The position numbers and the translations under genes were made by a program. Under the pieces are notes generated by a model. The model worked only from the letters and a program-made list of their open reading frames with translations, was not told the DNA's origin and made no database searches. From Liriodendron chinense (taxonomy: Eukaryota; Streptophyta; Magnoliopsida; Magnoliales; Magnoliaceae): a stretch of 64,000 bases of DNA. The stretch spans positions 298,290 to 362,289 of the forward strand of contig PVNU02002347.1 in assembly GCA_003013855.2 (NCBI GenBank). Direction: 5' to 3'. This document shows, piece after piece, positions 11,666 to 25,404 of this stretch. Within the stretch, counting starts at the first letter, position 1. Each line of letters begins with the position of its first letter.

Positions 11666-13619
11666 TTAGTTCTTCATTATTGGAATGGGTTCCACCAGAA
11701 GTGACAAGACACGGTCCTTGCTATCGCGATTTGGAACACCAAACCCATCCCCATATTGGTATACGCATTGGGCCATCCGTGCAAGATCTACGGCAACACT
11801 GTTAAATGGTTGAGGAAATGGAGAAAGTGCAACATCATTGTTCATCTTTTTCCATGTGTCACTAATTTGAGCTCTTATGTGTTCCCGTGCAACATCCTCT
11901 GAAGCACCATTTTCATGCATGTAACATTGGATAGATGTGGGCACATCTCCTCTCTCTAGCTCATCCTGTATTGAGAAAAAATATAAAAAAGGACACAAAT
12001 GGTCGAAGAAGACATGATCATGATCAAGCAGATGACTGCGTATAGGGTAGGGTGTAAGAGTTCTATAAAGTGGGCCTAATAAATAAATGGTCTGCATTTA
12101 TCTAAGGGTTGGATATTGTGATCGGGCATACGGATGGGCCCCACTAGAATTGTGATCAATCTCAAAATCATGTAAGGGTGGTTCACGTGGTTTGTGATAC
12201 ACACAGTGTTTTTATGAACTCAAAAACTTTAAAACGCATGAAGACTTTGAGGAAGAAGAGTTGTGATAGGTTTTAAACTCCATTCAAAACTACTGTAGTA
12301 AGGTTGGGTGTCAAAACCTATGTACACACGTCTGAAGCCATCTCTCCCATCACATTGCTTCTCTTAGGGTGTAAGGTGCAGAAGATACTGGCAACCCCAT
12401 TCAGCAATCCCGTCCCAGTCATGTATGATTTCAATTCAATTATTTATTCACCATATGCAATGCACAGTTTGATCCTCTTCAATTCTGCAATATCAAGTTT
12501 ACATAGGGCACGATATTTATTGACCATTTTGCATCAATGGTTGGGACCATCTATAAGTGAAACATTAAGCCATGAACTTTGCAATGGAGTGTTATAGATA
12601 AATAATCTTAGGGTACCAAAAGGTGGGCTGTCCGTCTACTTGCTAACTCCAGCAAACAATGTTATTTCCTCTTATCGAACACTATATCACAAAATGATCA
12701 AGAAGCATTACTCTATCATAGTGAATAAATTATGGGGTAAATAAAAATAAAAGAAAACAAGTTCTAAAGAAAGCATGGCATCCATACCGTTGAAGTTCCC
12801 AAGTCATCACTAAGTCGAAGAATCATCGATGACTGACGCATGATATTTGGATAGCTCCCTATGCACTCTAATGCCTCCTTTGTTATCATTTGCGTCGTAG
12901 AGATATAAGCATGACCTATTATGACTGGCCCTGATATCGAAACCCATGCATTGTTGAGATATTCATCAAGGGTCGGTGTATGCCCACTATAGTACCATTT
13001 TGCTTCCACCAAGTATGATTTACATAAATCGGCCCACTACATTAAACAAAAATTCTCTATATTATTAGAAAATTTAAATAGTCAGAAGTAGATATTAATG
13101 ATTTATACAAAACTATAGAAAAAAAAATGCCATACCAATTTCTGCAAGTAAGGAATGACGTCCAAACCGTGTTCCTTTAGTTTGTCATAAGCAATTTCAT
13201 TCACAGTGTTGTAAAGGGCTAAAAAGCATATCTTCATGTATTCTGGTAGCCCTTCTATGGCATTAGTGTCCCACCTAAAGAACAACAAACATTCGAAGCC
13301 AAGTCAGATTTCACCTGCACATGTGTACGCAAAAGCACTCACATAAATAGAAGAAGCTCCCTTAATTTACCTACCTTTCAACGGCCTGTGTAAATAGCTC
13401 CAGTTCATCCAGTGAACCATAGACATCATAAACATCATCAATAGTTGTTATAAATTGATTGACTTTCGTAAGAACTTCCCTGCATTTTTCAAACTGAGGA
13501 TAAGAAATCTGTCCAATAGCCCATACAAAGCACTCCAGCTGACGGTCTCTAGCAAAACCCAACTTCGGTGCAAGCCCTAGATCCTTCCACCACCTAAAAA
13601 TTAATAGAAGAAGCATATA

Positions 13620-13682
<63 letters not shown>

Positions 13683-16600
13683 TCATAAATAAATTAAGCT
13701 ATATATATGTCAGCTTGCTGGAAGTGGGATGTGTTGGTTTGTCCCACATCGGTTGGAAGGGGGGCAGTTTGTCTTCAAATATCCTGGGGTTACTCTACTT
13801 AATAGGTTAGCCTTGTGGGTGTGATACAATAGTGGTATCAGAGCCTAGGTTATCCGCCCGATTCATAGCCCAGGCCCATGTGAGCGGGAGGAGGGAGGCC
13901 GCCGTGCATGCATGTTGCACGCTCTAGGTTCCGCTATGGGGAGGAGGATTGTTGGTTTGTCCCACATCAGTTGGGAGGAGGGTAGGGTTTGTCTTCATAT
14001 ATCCTGGGGTTACTCCACCTAATAGGCTAACCTTTTGGGTGTGACACACCAGGATGTGTGTGGTGACAGATGTCTGTTGATTATGTTGTTGGTTCTTGAT
14101 GTCCGATCGAAGGATTGAAACGATCGACTGGAAAGGATCTGGAAACAAAGAGATAAATTTCTCACCATGGCTCTGATGCAATAAAGAGAATTGATATATA
14201 TGAAAATCATGTTGAGGTGTGGAGCCAACACACCGGTTTAATTTGCAAGCCTGCAGTGATCAGTCGCCCGGCCGGTCTTGACTGGGTGACCGGAATTCAC
14301 CTAGAAAGACTAAAAAGTCACTAGATTGTTTTCGACACAGTCGGGCTTCCGATGGCATGTTGATCGGGCACCTGGTGACTAGGTCGAATGCCCGACCATG
14401 CTGGGTCGGACACCCGAAATTCAGCGGACTTTCTCTTAAACTCTCTAGATAGATTATTGATCTGTCGGGCACCTGATTATGCTCAGACTACTTATACGCA
14501 GTTTTCTATTTTGTCTCCGATTTCTGTTTTAGACTCACTACAAGAAAACGGTGTTTTACCGACGAAAGTATTACCGACGAAATTATTTTCGTCGGTAAAA
14601 AGCCATTTCCCCGACGAAATGAAGTATTCGTCGGTAAAATACATACCAGCACACCCTTTTACCGACGAAATCATGATTTCGTCGGTAAAAAGTTTATTAC
14701 CGACGAAATTACCCGTCGCTAAAGAAAAAAGTAAGAAATTTGGCTTTTACTGACGAACATTTTCGTCGGTATAAGTCTTTTTTTGGCGACGATTATTGTC
14801 TGTCGGTAATAATGTGTGGTATCTGCGTAAGTTAAGGAAGATGACTTTTACCGACGAAAAATTTCGTCGGCAAAAGTCATTTTTACCGACGAAAATGTTC
14901 GTCGGTAATAATATTGATGTTTCCCGCCCAAGTGAAAAAGAGGACTTTTACCGACGAAAACTATGCTTTTACCGACGAAAATTTTCGTCGGTAAAAGTCT
15001 TTTATTTCACTTACCCGATCGGCCTCCCTCATTTCTCTCCTCTCTCTCACTCTCGCTCTGTTCTCTCTCCTCTCTCTCTCTCGCGCGCGCGCTTCCGGCC
15101 GGCCCACCCATCTCGGCTCTCCCTCATCTCCGACCGCCGGCCGTCAACGTCACCGGCGGCCCACCGCCTCAGCCGACCACCCCCCCCAGCCGACCAGTGT
15201 CGCCGGTCGCCACTCGCCTCCACCGACCTCCGTACGCCGCCGCCTCCTCCGGTAAGCCTCTCCCCCTTTCTTCTTGCTCCATTTCCCCTCTCTCCCTCTC
15301 TCCTCGTTGTTGATTGTGGGGCCCACTCCCAAAATCCAATGCATGTGGGTCCCACCATCGCTGTCCAATGCATGTTGGTGGGTCCCACTGTCGCTTTCTA
15401 TTTGCATGTGGGTCCCACCGTCGCTTTCCATAGTGCATTGCATGTGGGGTCCACCTTAGCTGTCTACAATTTGGTGGGGCCCACTGATTTATTAAATCCC
15501 TAATTAGGGATTTCGAAATTAAAATTCCCTAATTAGGGATTTCAATATTAAAATCCCTAATTAGGGATTTAAAAATTTAAAATCCAAAATTTTGTTTTAC
15601 AAATTAAAAAAAAATGAAATACGTAATTGTGGGGCCCACCGTCGCTGTCCACTGGCTGTGGGGCCCATGTCGCTGTCCACTGGCTGTGGGGCCCACGGTC
15701 GCTGTCCACTGCCTGTGGGGCCCACGTCGCTGTCCAGTGCCTATGGGGCCCACCGTCGCTGTCCACTAGCTGTGGGGCCCTCGAAGATGGGAACCGCTGG
15801 TGCCAAAAAATGAAGCATATCAAAATCTAAAGTGGACCACAGCACAAGTGTGAACTGAATGTCTATCATTGAAAAATTCTTAGAGGACACAGAAGTTTTG
15901 GATCAAGCTAATATTTGTGTTTTCCCTTCATCCATATCCATGTGATCTTATGAACAGGTTGGATGACAAATAATGATCACTGTAGGTCCTGGGAATGGTG
16001 GAAATCATTATTCCCACGATTTCCCATGGCATGGTCCACTTGAGATTTGGATATGCTTAAATTTTGGGCTCAACCACTAAAATGAGCTGAAAAAACATAA
16101 GGACGGAATAGATAAATCACATACATTCTAGGTGGGCCCAACTGAATTTACTCTACATGATAAGAGCGTGCAGAGTTACTCTGCACGCAATCCGATTCCC
16201 ATGGTGGGCCCCATACATACTTATTTGTTGAGAAAGTAGCAGTCATTAGGTATTTGATTAGACTTGATTCATGGTGTTAATGATTCTGTCATTTTATGTG
16301 CTTGTGTATCTGGAATTGATGGAGCAAACCCGGGATGTGCGTTGGAGCTACCCGTGGTTGATTTATGTGGATGTATTTGGCTTATTATTAATAGTTATTT
16401 TTTGTCCACAAATGGTAGTATAATAGAATCAGTTAGCCCATTTGGAGATTTCTATATTGCCGAGCATAGATAAAGTGTGTTTTGGAGGTATAGAAATCTG
16501 CCAAATTGTCCTGTTGGACAGTCCAAGGTTGGATAGATTGGAATGTTATTGTTGTTTGTCATTTACATGCTCTGTCATTAGTTTCGTGCGGTAACTCTCC

Positions 16601-19600
16601 TATTCTCTCTGGATATGTTTCTTATGTTTAATTCTATTGTCAATTTAATCCACACAATGTGTGGATAGTTGACGTGGAAATTAAATGTAAGATAAATATA
16701 TCTGGAGAGATAGGGGGAGATGCTGTCGAAATTTAGGCTTGGGCATTTAAATGGAAATAATGATAGCATTTCAATCTATCCATCCTTGGATGGGCGACTG
16801 ATTTTATTATATTATCATTTAGTGGCAAATTAGATGACGAACATGATACTTGTGATTAAGAGTAGTTGATTGATGTTGATGTTGAGAGGGGGTCCCTGGA
16901 AGGTGGGAACCGCGGTTTAGACCATGATGATGAAGCTGTCCATTTCCTATGGACAGCAATATGGGTGGCCTGGCCATTTGGACAGGCCCGTGTTTATGTA
17001 TTAGCTCGAAATTAATGGAGCAGACCCGGATGTGCGTCGGAGCTATCCGGGTGTTGAGCGGGGGTCCCTGGAAGGTGGGAACCGCTGTTATGACCATGAT
17101 GATGAAGCTGTCCATTTCCTATGGACAGCAATATGGGTGGCCTGGCCATTTGGACAGGCCCGTGTTTATGTATTAGCTCGAAATTAATGGAGCAGACCCG
17201 GATGTGCGTCGGAGCTATCCGGGTGTTGAGCGGGGGTCCCTGGAAGGTGGGAACCGCTGTTATGACCATGATGATGAAGCTGTCCATTTCCTATGGACAA
17301 CAATATGGGTGGCCTGGCCATTTGGACAGGCCCGTGTTTATGTATTAGCTCGAAATTAATGGAGCAGACCCGGATGTGCGTCGAAGCTATCCGGTTGTTG
17401 AGCAGGGGTCCCTGGAAGGTGGGAACCGCTGTTATGACCATGATGAAGCTGTCCATTTCCTATAACTAAAACCCGAAACCATAAACCTAAAACTAAAACC
17501 TATAAGCTATACCTAAACCGAAACCTAAACTCAATTCATCTAACTCTAAACCGGGGCCCTATAAGCTACGAAAATGCGTCCCTAAACCCGATCTCGAACC
17601 CGCAAATCCAAACCTATGCCCTAAACCTAATCTCATGTCACCTAACCTAAACCTACACCTATTCCTAAATCCATTCACCTAACCTAAACCTAGACCCAAA
17701 CACGAGAACCAAACCCGAAACCCGATCCCGAACCCGCAAATCCAAACCTATGCCCTAAACCTAATCCTAAACTCATGTCATCTAACCTAAACCTACACCT
17801 ATTCCTAAATCCATTCACCTAACCTGAACCTTGACCCAAACACGAAAATGCGACCCTAAACCCGATCCCGTACCCAAAAATCTCAACCTATGCCTAAACC
17901 TAATCCTAAACTCAAATCTCCTAAACTAAACCTACACCTATTCCTAAATCCATTCACCTAACCTAAAGTTAGACCCAAACATGAAAACCTAACCCGAAAT
18001 CCAATCCCGTACCCGACTATCTCAACCTATGCCTAAACCTAATCCTAAACTCAAATTACCTAAACTAAACCTACACCTATTCCTAAATCCATTCGCCTAA
18101 CCTAAACTTTAACCCAAACACGAAAACCTAACCCGAAACCCGATCCCGAACCCGAAAATCTCAACCTATACCTAAGCCTAATCCTATATTCAAATCACTT
18201 AAACTAAACCTACACCTATTCCTGAATCCATTCACCTAACATAAACCTAGACCCAAATATGAAAACCTAACCCGAAATCCAATCCCGAACCCGAAAATCT
18301 CAACCTATGACTAAACCTAATCCTAAACTCATGTCACCTAAACTAAACCTGACTCTAATCTTTGCATTGTAGATATGGATAAGAGTTGGATGCAAGCTAA
18401 GAATCGGTTTGGCCCAGAGTATAAAGAAGGTGTTAAGGAGTTCATGGAATTTGCGAGAGATCGGGCAGATTCAGGTAATAGAATTAGGTGTCCATGCCGA
18501 AAATGCAAGAACATGATTCACAAGACATTGGACAAAGTGGAAGATGATTTGTTCATAGTTGGGATTGACCAGGGTTACACTTGGTGGATTCATCATGGTG
18601 AAGACTTCCACCAAAGAGTTGAGGCCACTGAAGTCCTTGTTGACCCAATTGTGCGTAATGACGAGGATGAAGATATTGACGATATGCAAGATATCATTGG
18701 GGATGTGTTAAGGGGAACAATTGTGGATACTGATTTTGCAGCGACAAGTACTAGCCAGGATATTCCTCCTATGGGTGATGCCGAATCAGAAAAGTTTAGT
18801 AGGTTGTTGAGGGATGCGCAACATCCACTCTATCCGGGGTTTCGGAACTTCTCCAAGTTGAATTTCCTTACAAGGTTACTTCATTTAAAGACAATAAATC
18901 GTTGGAGTAACAAATCGTTCGACATGTTACTTGGCTTGTTGAAAGAAGTATTACCTGAACGTGAGACATTGCCTAAGTCTCATTACGAGGCAAAATCGTT
19001 AATGCGAGACTTGGGCCTTGGTTACATCCTCATACATGCATGTATAAATGATTGTGTATTGTATTGGAAAGAACATGAAAATGTTGAGGAGTGTCCACAA
19101 TGTGGAGAGTCTAGGTGGAAATATGACGAAGCTAAGCGTAAGAAAATTCCACAAAAGGTGTTAAGGTACTTTCCATTGAAACCCAGATTACAAAGATTGT
19201 TTACGTCGAGCAAGACGGCTGAAGATATGAGGTGGCATAAGGAGAAACGCCTTCATGATGATAATACATTGAGGCATCCCGCTGACTCTGAAGCCTGGCA
19301 ACATTTTGATAAGCAATATGACTGGTTTGCAGAGGATTCTCGCAATGTTCGGCTAGGTCTTGCAAGTGATGGTTTTAATCCATTTGGTAATATGAGTAGC
19401 TCGTACAGTATGTGGCCAGTGATACTTATGCCCTACAATTTACCTCCTTGGTTGTGTATGAAGGAATCATTTTTTATGATGTCGTTGCTTATTCCTGGAC
19501 CCAAGTCACCGGGGAATGACATTGATGTGTATCTCCGACCGTTAGTAGATGAGTTAAACGAGTTGTGGAGTCAAGGTGTCCAGACGTATGACACTTTTGC

Positions 19601-22600
19601 AGAACAGACGTTTCGATTGCACGCAGCGATTTTGTGGACAATAAATGACTTCCCTGCATATGGAAATTTGTCTGGGTGGAGCACGAAGGGAAAGTTGGCT
19701 TGTCCTACGTGTAGTACTGAGACTTGTTCATTGTCATTGAAGCATGGTAAGAAAACGTGTTATATGGGCCATCGTCGCTTCCTTCCGAGGGATCATAATT
19801 GGCGCAGGAAGACGGTAATCTTTGATGGCAAACAAGATCATAGGCCACCACCGAAAGAACTATCTGCAGAAGATGTGTTACAACAGCTGAGTAACATTGA
19901 AGAAGTTAGATTTGGTAAGGCACCGCACTTGAAGAAGAGAAAACGTACAGTATTGGAGTACAACTGGAGGAAGAAGAGCATTTTTTTTGAGTTGCCTTAT
20001 TGGAGTCATCTGAAATTACGACACAACTTGGATGTCATGCATATTGAGAAGAATATATGTGACAATGTCTTTGGAACATTGATGAACATAGAGAAGAAAA
20101 CAAAAGACAGTTTTAAGGCTCGATTGGATCTACAAGCAATGGGTTTAAGGAAAGAGTTGCACTTGCAACCACATGAAAATTCATATACTATACCAGCAGC
20201 CTGCTACACATTGACAAAACTAGAGAAAAAACGTGTATGTGAATGGTTGAATAAGGTGAAATTTCTAGACGGGTATGCATCGAATATCTCTCGGCGCGTC
20301 AACATTACGGACTGTAAGGTAACAGGAATGAAAAGTCATGACTGTCACGTCCTTCTTCAACGCCTACTACCGGTTGCGATTCGTGGATTCCTTAACAAGG
20401 ATGTCAGTGCTACGCTGATTGAGTTGGGGATATTCTTTAAGGATTTGTGTTCGAAATCTTTAAATGTAGAGGTTATTAAACGACTGGAGAAGGATATTGT
20501 CGTAATCCTTTGCAAACTTGAAAGAATTTTTCCACCTGCGTTTTTCGATGTCATGGTACACCTAGCTATTCACTTACCGCACGAAGCGAAGCTTGCAGGC
20601 CCAGTACAATATCGTTGGATGTATCCGATCGAAAGGTAATAGAACAATGATCATAAATTTTTATTCATTCCATAAACTACGTATATCCATGTTTTCATGT
20701 CCTAAACATATTGATTTTGTGTACAGATACCTTCACACATTAAAACAATATGTGAGGAATAAGGCACGTCCAGAGGGATCCATTGCTGAGGCGTACATTG
20801 ATAATGAGTGCCTAACATTTTGCTCCATGTATCTTCGTGGCATAGAGACTAGATTCAACCGAGAAGATCGTAATGCCGATGCAGGGCAGGAGCATGAACA
20901 AGGACTCATATCTGTATTCGCACATAACGTCCGTCCTTTAGGATCGCCGACGTTTCAGGATATGGACCCTCGGGATCAAGCGAAGGCGCGGTGGTATGTG
21001 TTGCATAACTGTGAAGAAATAGAGTCGTACTTGGAGTAAGTCTTCGCACATAATTATTGTATATCTACAGACAGTTTTAATCTCAAAATTTCTTGCTTAC
21101 AACGTACCAATTGTGTATAGCGAACACATCGAGGAGATGAAGTCCCAATACCCTACAAATTATGATCGAATGCATCAGGATTTGTTTCCAGAATGGTTTG
21201 CAAAACGTGTAAGCTTAATTTACCTTCTATCTCACCACACTTACAATATTGTTGTATTGCACAATATTTACACGTAATTTTAAATGCCTAAACGTACATT
21301 TATATTCTGTACGTGATGATAGATGAAGATGTTGCGCGCTAGCAACTCTGCGGATGCATCTGATGCGCTCTACTCATCGGCGTGTGGCCCTGATAGACGT
21401 GTATCTAGATATACAGGTTGTATTGTAAACGGGATTCGGTTCCACACTGAGGAGCGTGAGAAATATAGGACCACACAAAATAGTGGTGTGGTTGTGAAGG
21501 GAACACATGAGGAGGTCGAAATTGATTTTTATGGCGTTTTGACGGATATTATTGAGCTGAGTTATTGTATGAGAAAGCGGGTGTACTTATTTAAATGCGA
21601 TTGGTGGGACGTTGGAAATAAAAAGTTGGGAATACAGACTGATAATTACTTCACGAGCGTAAATTTATCTCGGAAGTGGTTTAAAGATGACCCATTTATC
21701 ATTGCCGGCCAAGCCGAACAAGTATTCTACCTCGCTGACACCAAGTTAGGCGGCTCTTGGCACGTGGTGCAGAAAATAAAGCCCAGGAACATATTTGACG
21801 TTCCCGAAGTAGACGTTGAAGATAACGATGAAGGGAGTAATAGAACGTCGTCAGTTGAACAAGCATACCAAGAAGACATGCCATCTTGGGATAGAGAGAA
21901 TGATCCAAATGTTGATATTGATGTGGTGCAATTGAATAGAGATGATGTGTCACCTGATCATGTTGATGCCTCAATCATAAATGACATTGTTAGAGATGAT
22001 AGCGCTTTCATCGATGACAACGTTGCAGACGATGAAGAGGAAATTCTGATCAGCGATAGTGATGGTGAAGAAGAAAGAGTCCTAAGTGATAATGATTCAG
22101 ACGACGATTATTAAATGTATACAAGATTTATATGTAATTTTTCAATTCGATTAATTTGATTATTACATGTATATATGTTTTACAAGTCATGATTTTTTTC
22201 ATGAATTGACTTGTTGATAATCTACATTTACAGTTAAGTCACTTTCTAATCATGTCCTCCACAAATTGGAGCGTAGCGGAAGCACGCAGCATACTTCATC
22301 AACTGTTGCGGATGGACTTTCCGGCCCTATATTCTTCTGGTATGGCCAGAGAGATACCCGGTCTGGTCGAGATATGTAGGAAGGAAGACGATGACTCATA
22401 TGAAAGATTATACAATCTCAAAGAAATTCCGGACCTGATTGAGGAATATAATCGCGGAAAACTTCGTATGGAAGATGCGACATTATCACTTGCACATCTG
22501 AATGGAGTCCCGAGAGATCAGATTTCTCCTATTGTGACTGGCATGTTGGCTGTAACAATGTCGAGTGCTTCATACAGCATCGAATATACATCTGCAGCGT

Positions 22601-25342
22601 ACGATAACTTACGTAGGGAGTATTTCGGATAGTTGATCCGAAGTTGATTTGTATTACAATGAGATATATGTATTTAATATAGAATGACAATGTGTAATGG
22701 ATTGTTCAACTTTTATATTTTGTTTACGGTTTTATTATATCCTGTTTACGGTTTTATTATATCCTGCTTGCATTATAGTGTAATGGTCTAATCATATTTT
22801 TATCATTTCTCTAAGCATAAGCACAAATTCACTCTGCAATGATGTTCATAAACTTGCATTGACATTGTTTAAATTTATAAGTTTGTATTTCAGATATATT
22901 CAGTCATGGCACCAGGTGGGAGATCAGGTCGTTCGCGCACTGGATCTACCCCTTCCACCCGTGATGCGACGCAGACAGCATCGACGTCGCACGGTGCATC
23001 ACAGTCATCTGATCCTTCGGTTCAGCATACACCGGGCACTGCATGTAAGTCTAGACATTTATTTAGTGATTTCTGTTTATATTGTTACTTACATATATCT
23101 TTTCGCAGTAGCATCTTCTACCAGCCGACGAGGACGTGGACCCACGCGTGGGTTAGTTTTAGAGCGACTTACGCGTGAGGGTAGGGTGGCAGTAGAGTTC
23201 CCACAGGACTGCCTTAGACCTGTTGGGGACAGTGCCAGATTGTTTACGTCTGAGGTCGGTGTCCTATGCCGATCTCTGATCCCCGCCACCACCCCCCGTT
23301 GGACTGACGTGACAGATGATGTGCGACAGCTCATCCGTCAGCGCCTTCAGGTAAAGTTTAGTAAATTGAAATTTTCTTTTGTGAAAGTTCATTTACGGTT
23401 AAGTCCTATTGTTAATAAGTTTATTCCCTTAATTTATTATTTACGAAACTGCAGGATAAATTTGAATTCGATTTGAATGTTCACTACATTTCTCATGCCG
23501 TCGACGACATGATTAGAGAGCGGTTCAAGGAGTACCGCGGAGAGTTGCACCAACGGTACAAGCGGTGCAGGACACACGATGAGGCGGTACTGTCCGCACC
23601 GCCACACGTTAGTACAGACGACTGGCGGATACTCTGCGAGAGATTTTCGTCGGAGGCTTTTCAGGTAATATTTACATGTACGATATCTTACGGTAACAAT
23701 TAAATTCGCAATTAATTTCGTAATTAATAGAAATGTATTTTGTATAATGTGTTCAGAAGAGGAGCAGAATAAATTCTGCGAACAGGGAAAAGTTACAAGT
23801 GAACCACGTAGCTGGTTCAAAGTCATTTGTACGACATCGTTACGACATGGTAAGAAATGATTAATGATTATTAAATTAATATATTATTTTGATTGGCATT
23901 TATTATAAGTCTTTTTTCCTTTCGATTGCGCAGCGGGATTCCGTCACCGGCCAGGAGCCTGGACCAGTAGACCTCTACAGAGGGACTCACTGTCGGCAGG
24001 CGACGGGATCTTGGGTTCATCCTAGAGCCAGTGAGCATTGGGTAAAAATCTTTACTTTGTTAAATTTAATTGCGCATTGATTGATAATAATGTCATTCAT
24101 GTCATTTTTTATGAAATTTCATATCTTTTCATTACAGGCGGCAATGGACACCATACGCAGTCAGCCCACTCCCGATGGTAGTCAGCGGAGTGAGCCAGAA
24201 ATCCTGAGCGAGGTGATTGGCACCCGTTCTGGATATGTGCGTGGGCTTGGCCATGGTGCTAAGCTCATGGCACAAACTAGAGCTGGCTCCAGCCGATCCG
24301 TAGCTGGTGAGAGCGCTCAACGCCGAGCTGACATCACAGAGAGAGAGGTTCAGCAGCTACGGGTCGTCGTCGATGGGATTCGGGAGCAGCTGGAGAGGCA
24401 GAGGGAGGAGGAGGAGAGGCGACGGGAGGAGCAGGAGAGGAGGATCGAGGAGTTGTGGCAGGAGCATGAGCGACGGATGCAGGAGATGTTTCAGGCCCTC
24501 GCTGCAAGCCTTGGCGCCGATGCCCCGCCACCTCCCCCACCTCCGCCTTCATCTTCCTGATTATTTTTTTTTAATATACGACTTTTAACTTGTATATATT
24601 TGTGTGTGGATGAATATTGTTTGTTTGTGAATGTGGAATGGATTATTTGTGTATGGATGATGTACTTTTTGTTTGTTTGTATGTTTGTGGATGTTAGTAG
24701 GATTCAAAATGTATAGGTTTTTTTACAGGTGTATATCAGGAATTTTCCTGAATTTTTGAAAACAAATGGAACCGAGACAGGAAAAACTTTTACCGACGAA
24801 ATATTTCGTCGGTAAAAGAAAGGAAAAACTTTTTACCGACGAAATATTTCGTCGGTAAAAAGTTCTTAGATGCTTTTACCGACGAATTATTCCGTCGGTA
24901 AAAGTTTTATCATGTTTTTACCTACGCATTATTTCGTCGGTAAAAAGTTTTTCCTTTCTTTTACCGACGAAATATTTCGTCGGTAAAAGTTTTAACATGT
25001 TTTTACCTACGCATTATTTCGTCGGTAAAAGTTTTTTCACCGACGTATCATTTTCAATCCCGACAAAATTCATATGTTTGGCCGACGAATAATTTCGTCG
25101 GTAATGGTGCAATTATTACCTACGAAAAATTATTTCGTCAGTAAAAACCTTTACCGACGGCCTTTCTGCGACGATGTTAGCCGCGAAAAATTTCGTCGGG
25201 AAAAACATTTTCCGACGAAATTTTACTGATTACCGACGAAATCATTCGTCGGTAAAAATGAAATTTTTTGTAGTGACTATATTAAGGGTTGTAAAATGGG
25301 ATTTGGGTATGTTATTAGGGTTTTAATATGTTCAAGGAGAGA

Positions 25343-25404
<62 letters not shown>

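Larger units (their letters stand above)
101..12532. repeat. segmental duplication, copy A (3' flank and last exon of TPS)
   Basis: Collinear with 52878-64000 in the same orientation, including the last TPS exon and part of intron 6. Similarity is high throughout, interrupted by element insertions on one side or the other. It may extend further left and right than can be seen. Confidence 0.93.
14536..25275 (+). mobile_element. complete CACTA (En/Spm) DNA transposon, potentially autonomous
   Basis: It begins CACTACAAGAAAA and ends TTTTTTGTAGTG. A perfect 3-bp target duplication ACT sits at 14533-14535 and 25276-25278. Length is 10,740 bp. Subterminal inverted-repeat arrays lie at both ends. 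Between them, left to right, are a GC-rich leader, minisatellites, a telomere-like tandem array, the TNPD-type transposase (18375-22114), a small ORF (22252-22632) and the TNPA-type gene (22906-24560). All open frames are intact after splicing. It sits in TPS intron 3 in antisense orientation to the TPS. Confidence 0.95.

Noticed and set aside
13103..13288. Reading the TPS exon frames as separate small genes
   Set aside because: Each ends at a GT-AG junction in phase with the next, giving one continuous TPS protein.
14796..15823. Long frame of 235 codons and its reverse counterparts
   Set aside because: Starts in CACTA subterminal repeats and runs through a CT tract and minisatellite; no domain.
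16819..17456. Repeated identical 75-98 codon ORFs on both strands
   Set aside because: Products of the 172-bp tandem repeat.
24307..24588. Arg-rich ORFs overlapping the TNPA-like last exon
   Set aside because: Frame shadows of the coiled-coil coding exon.
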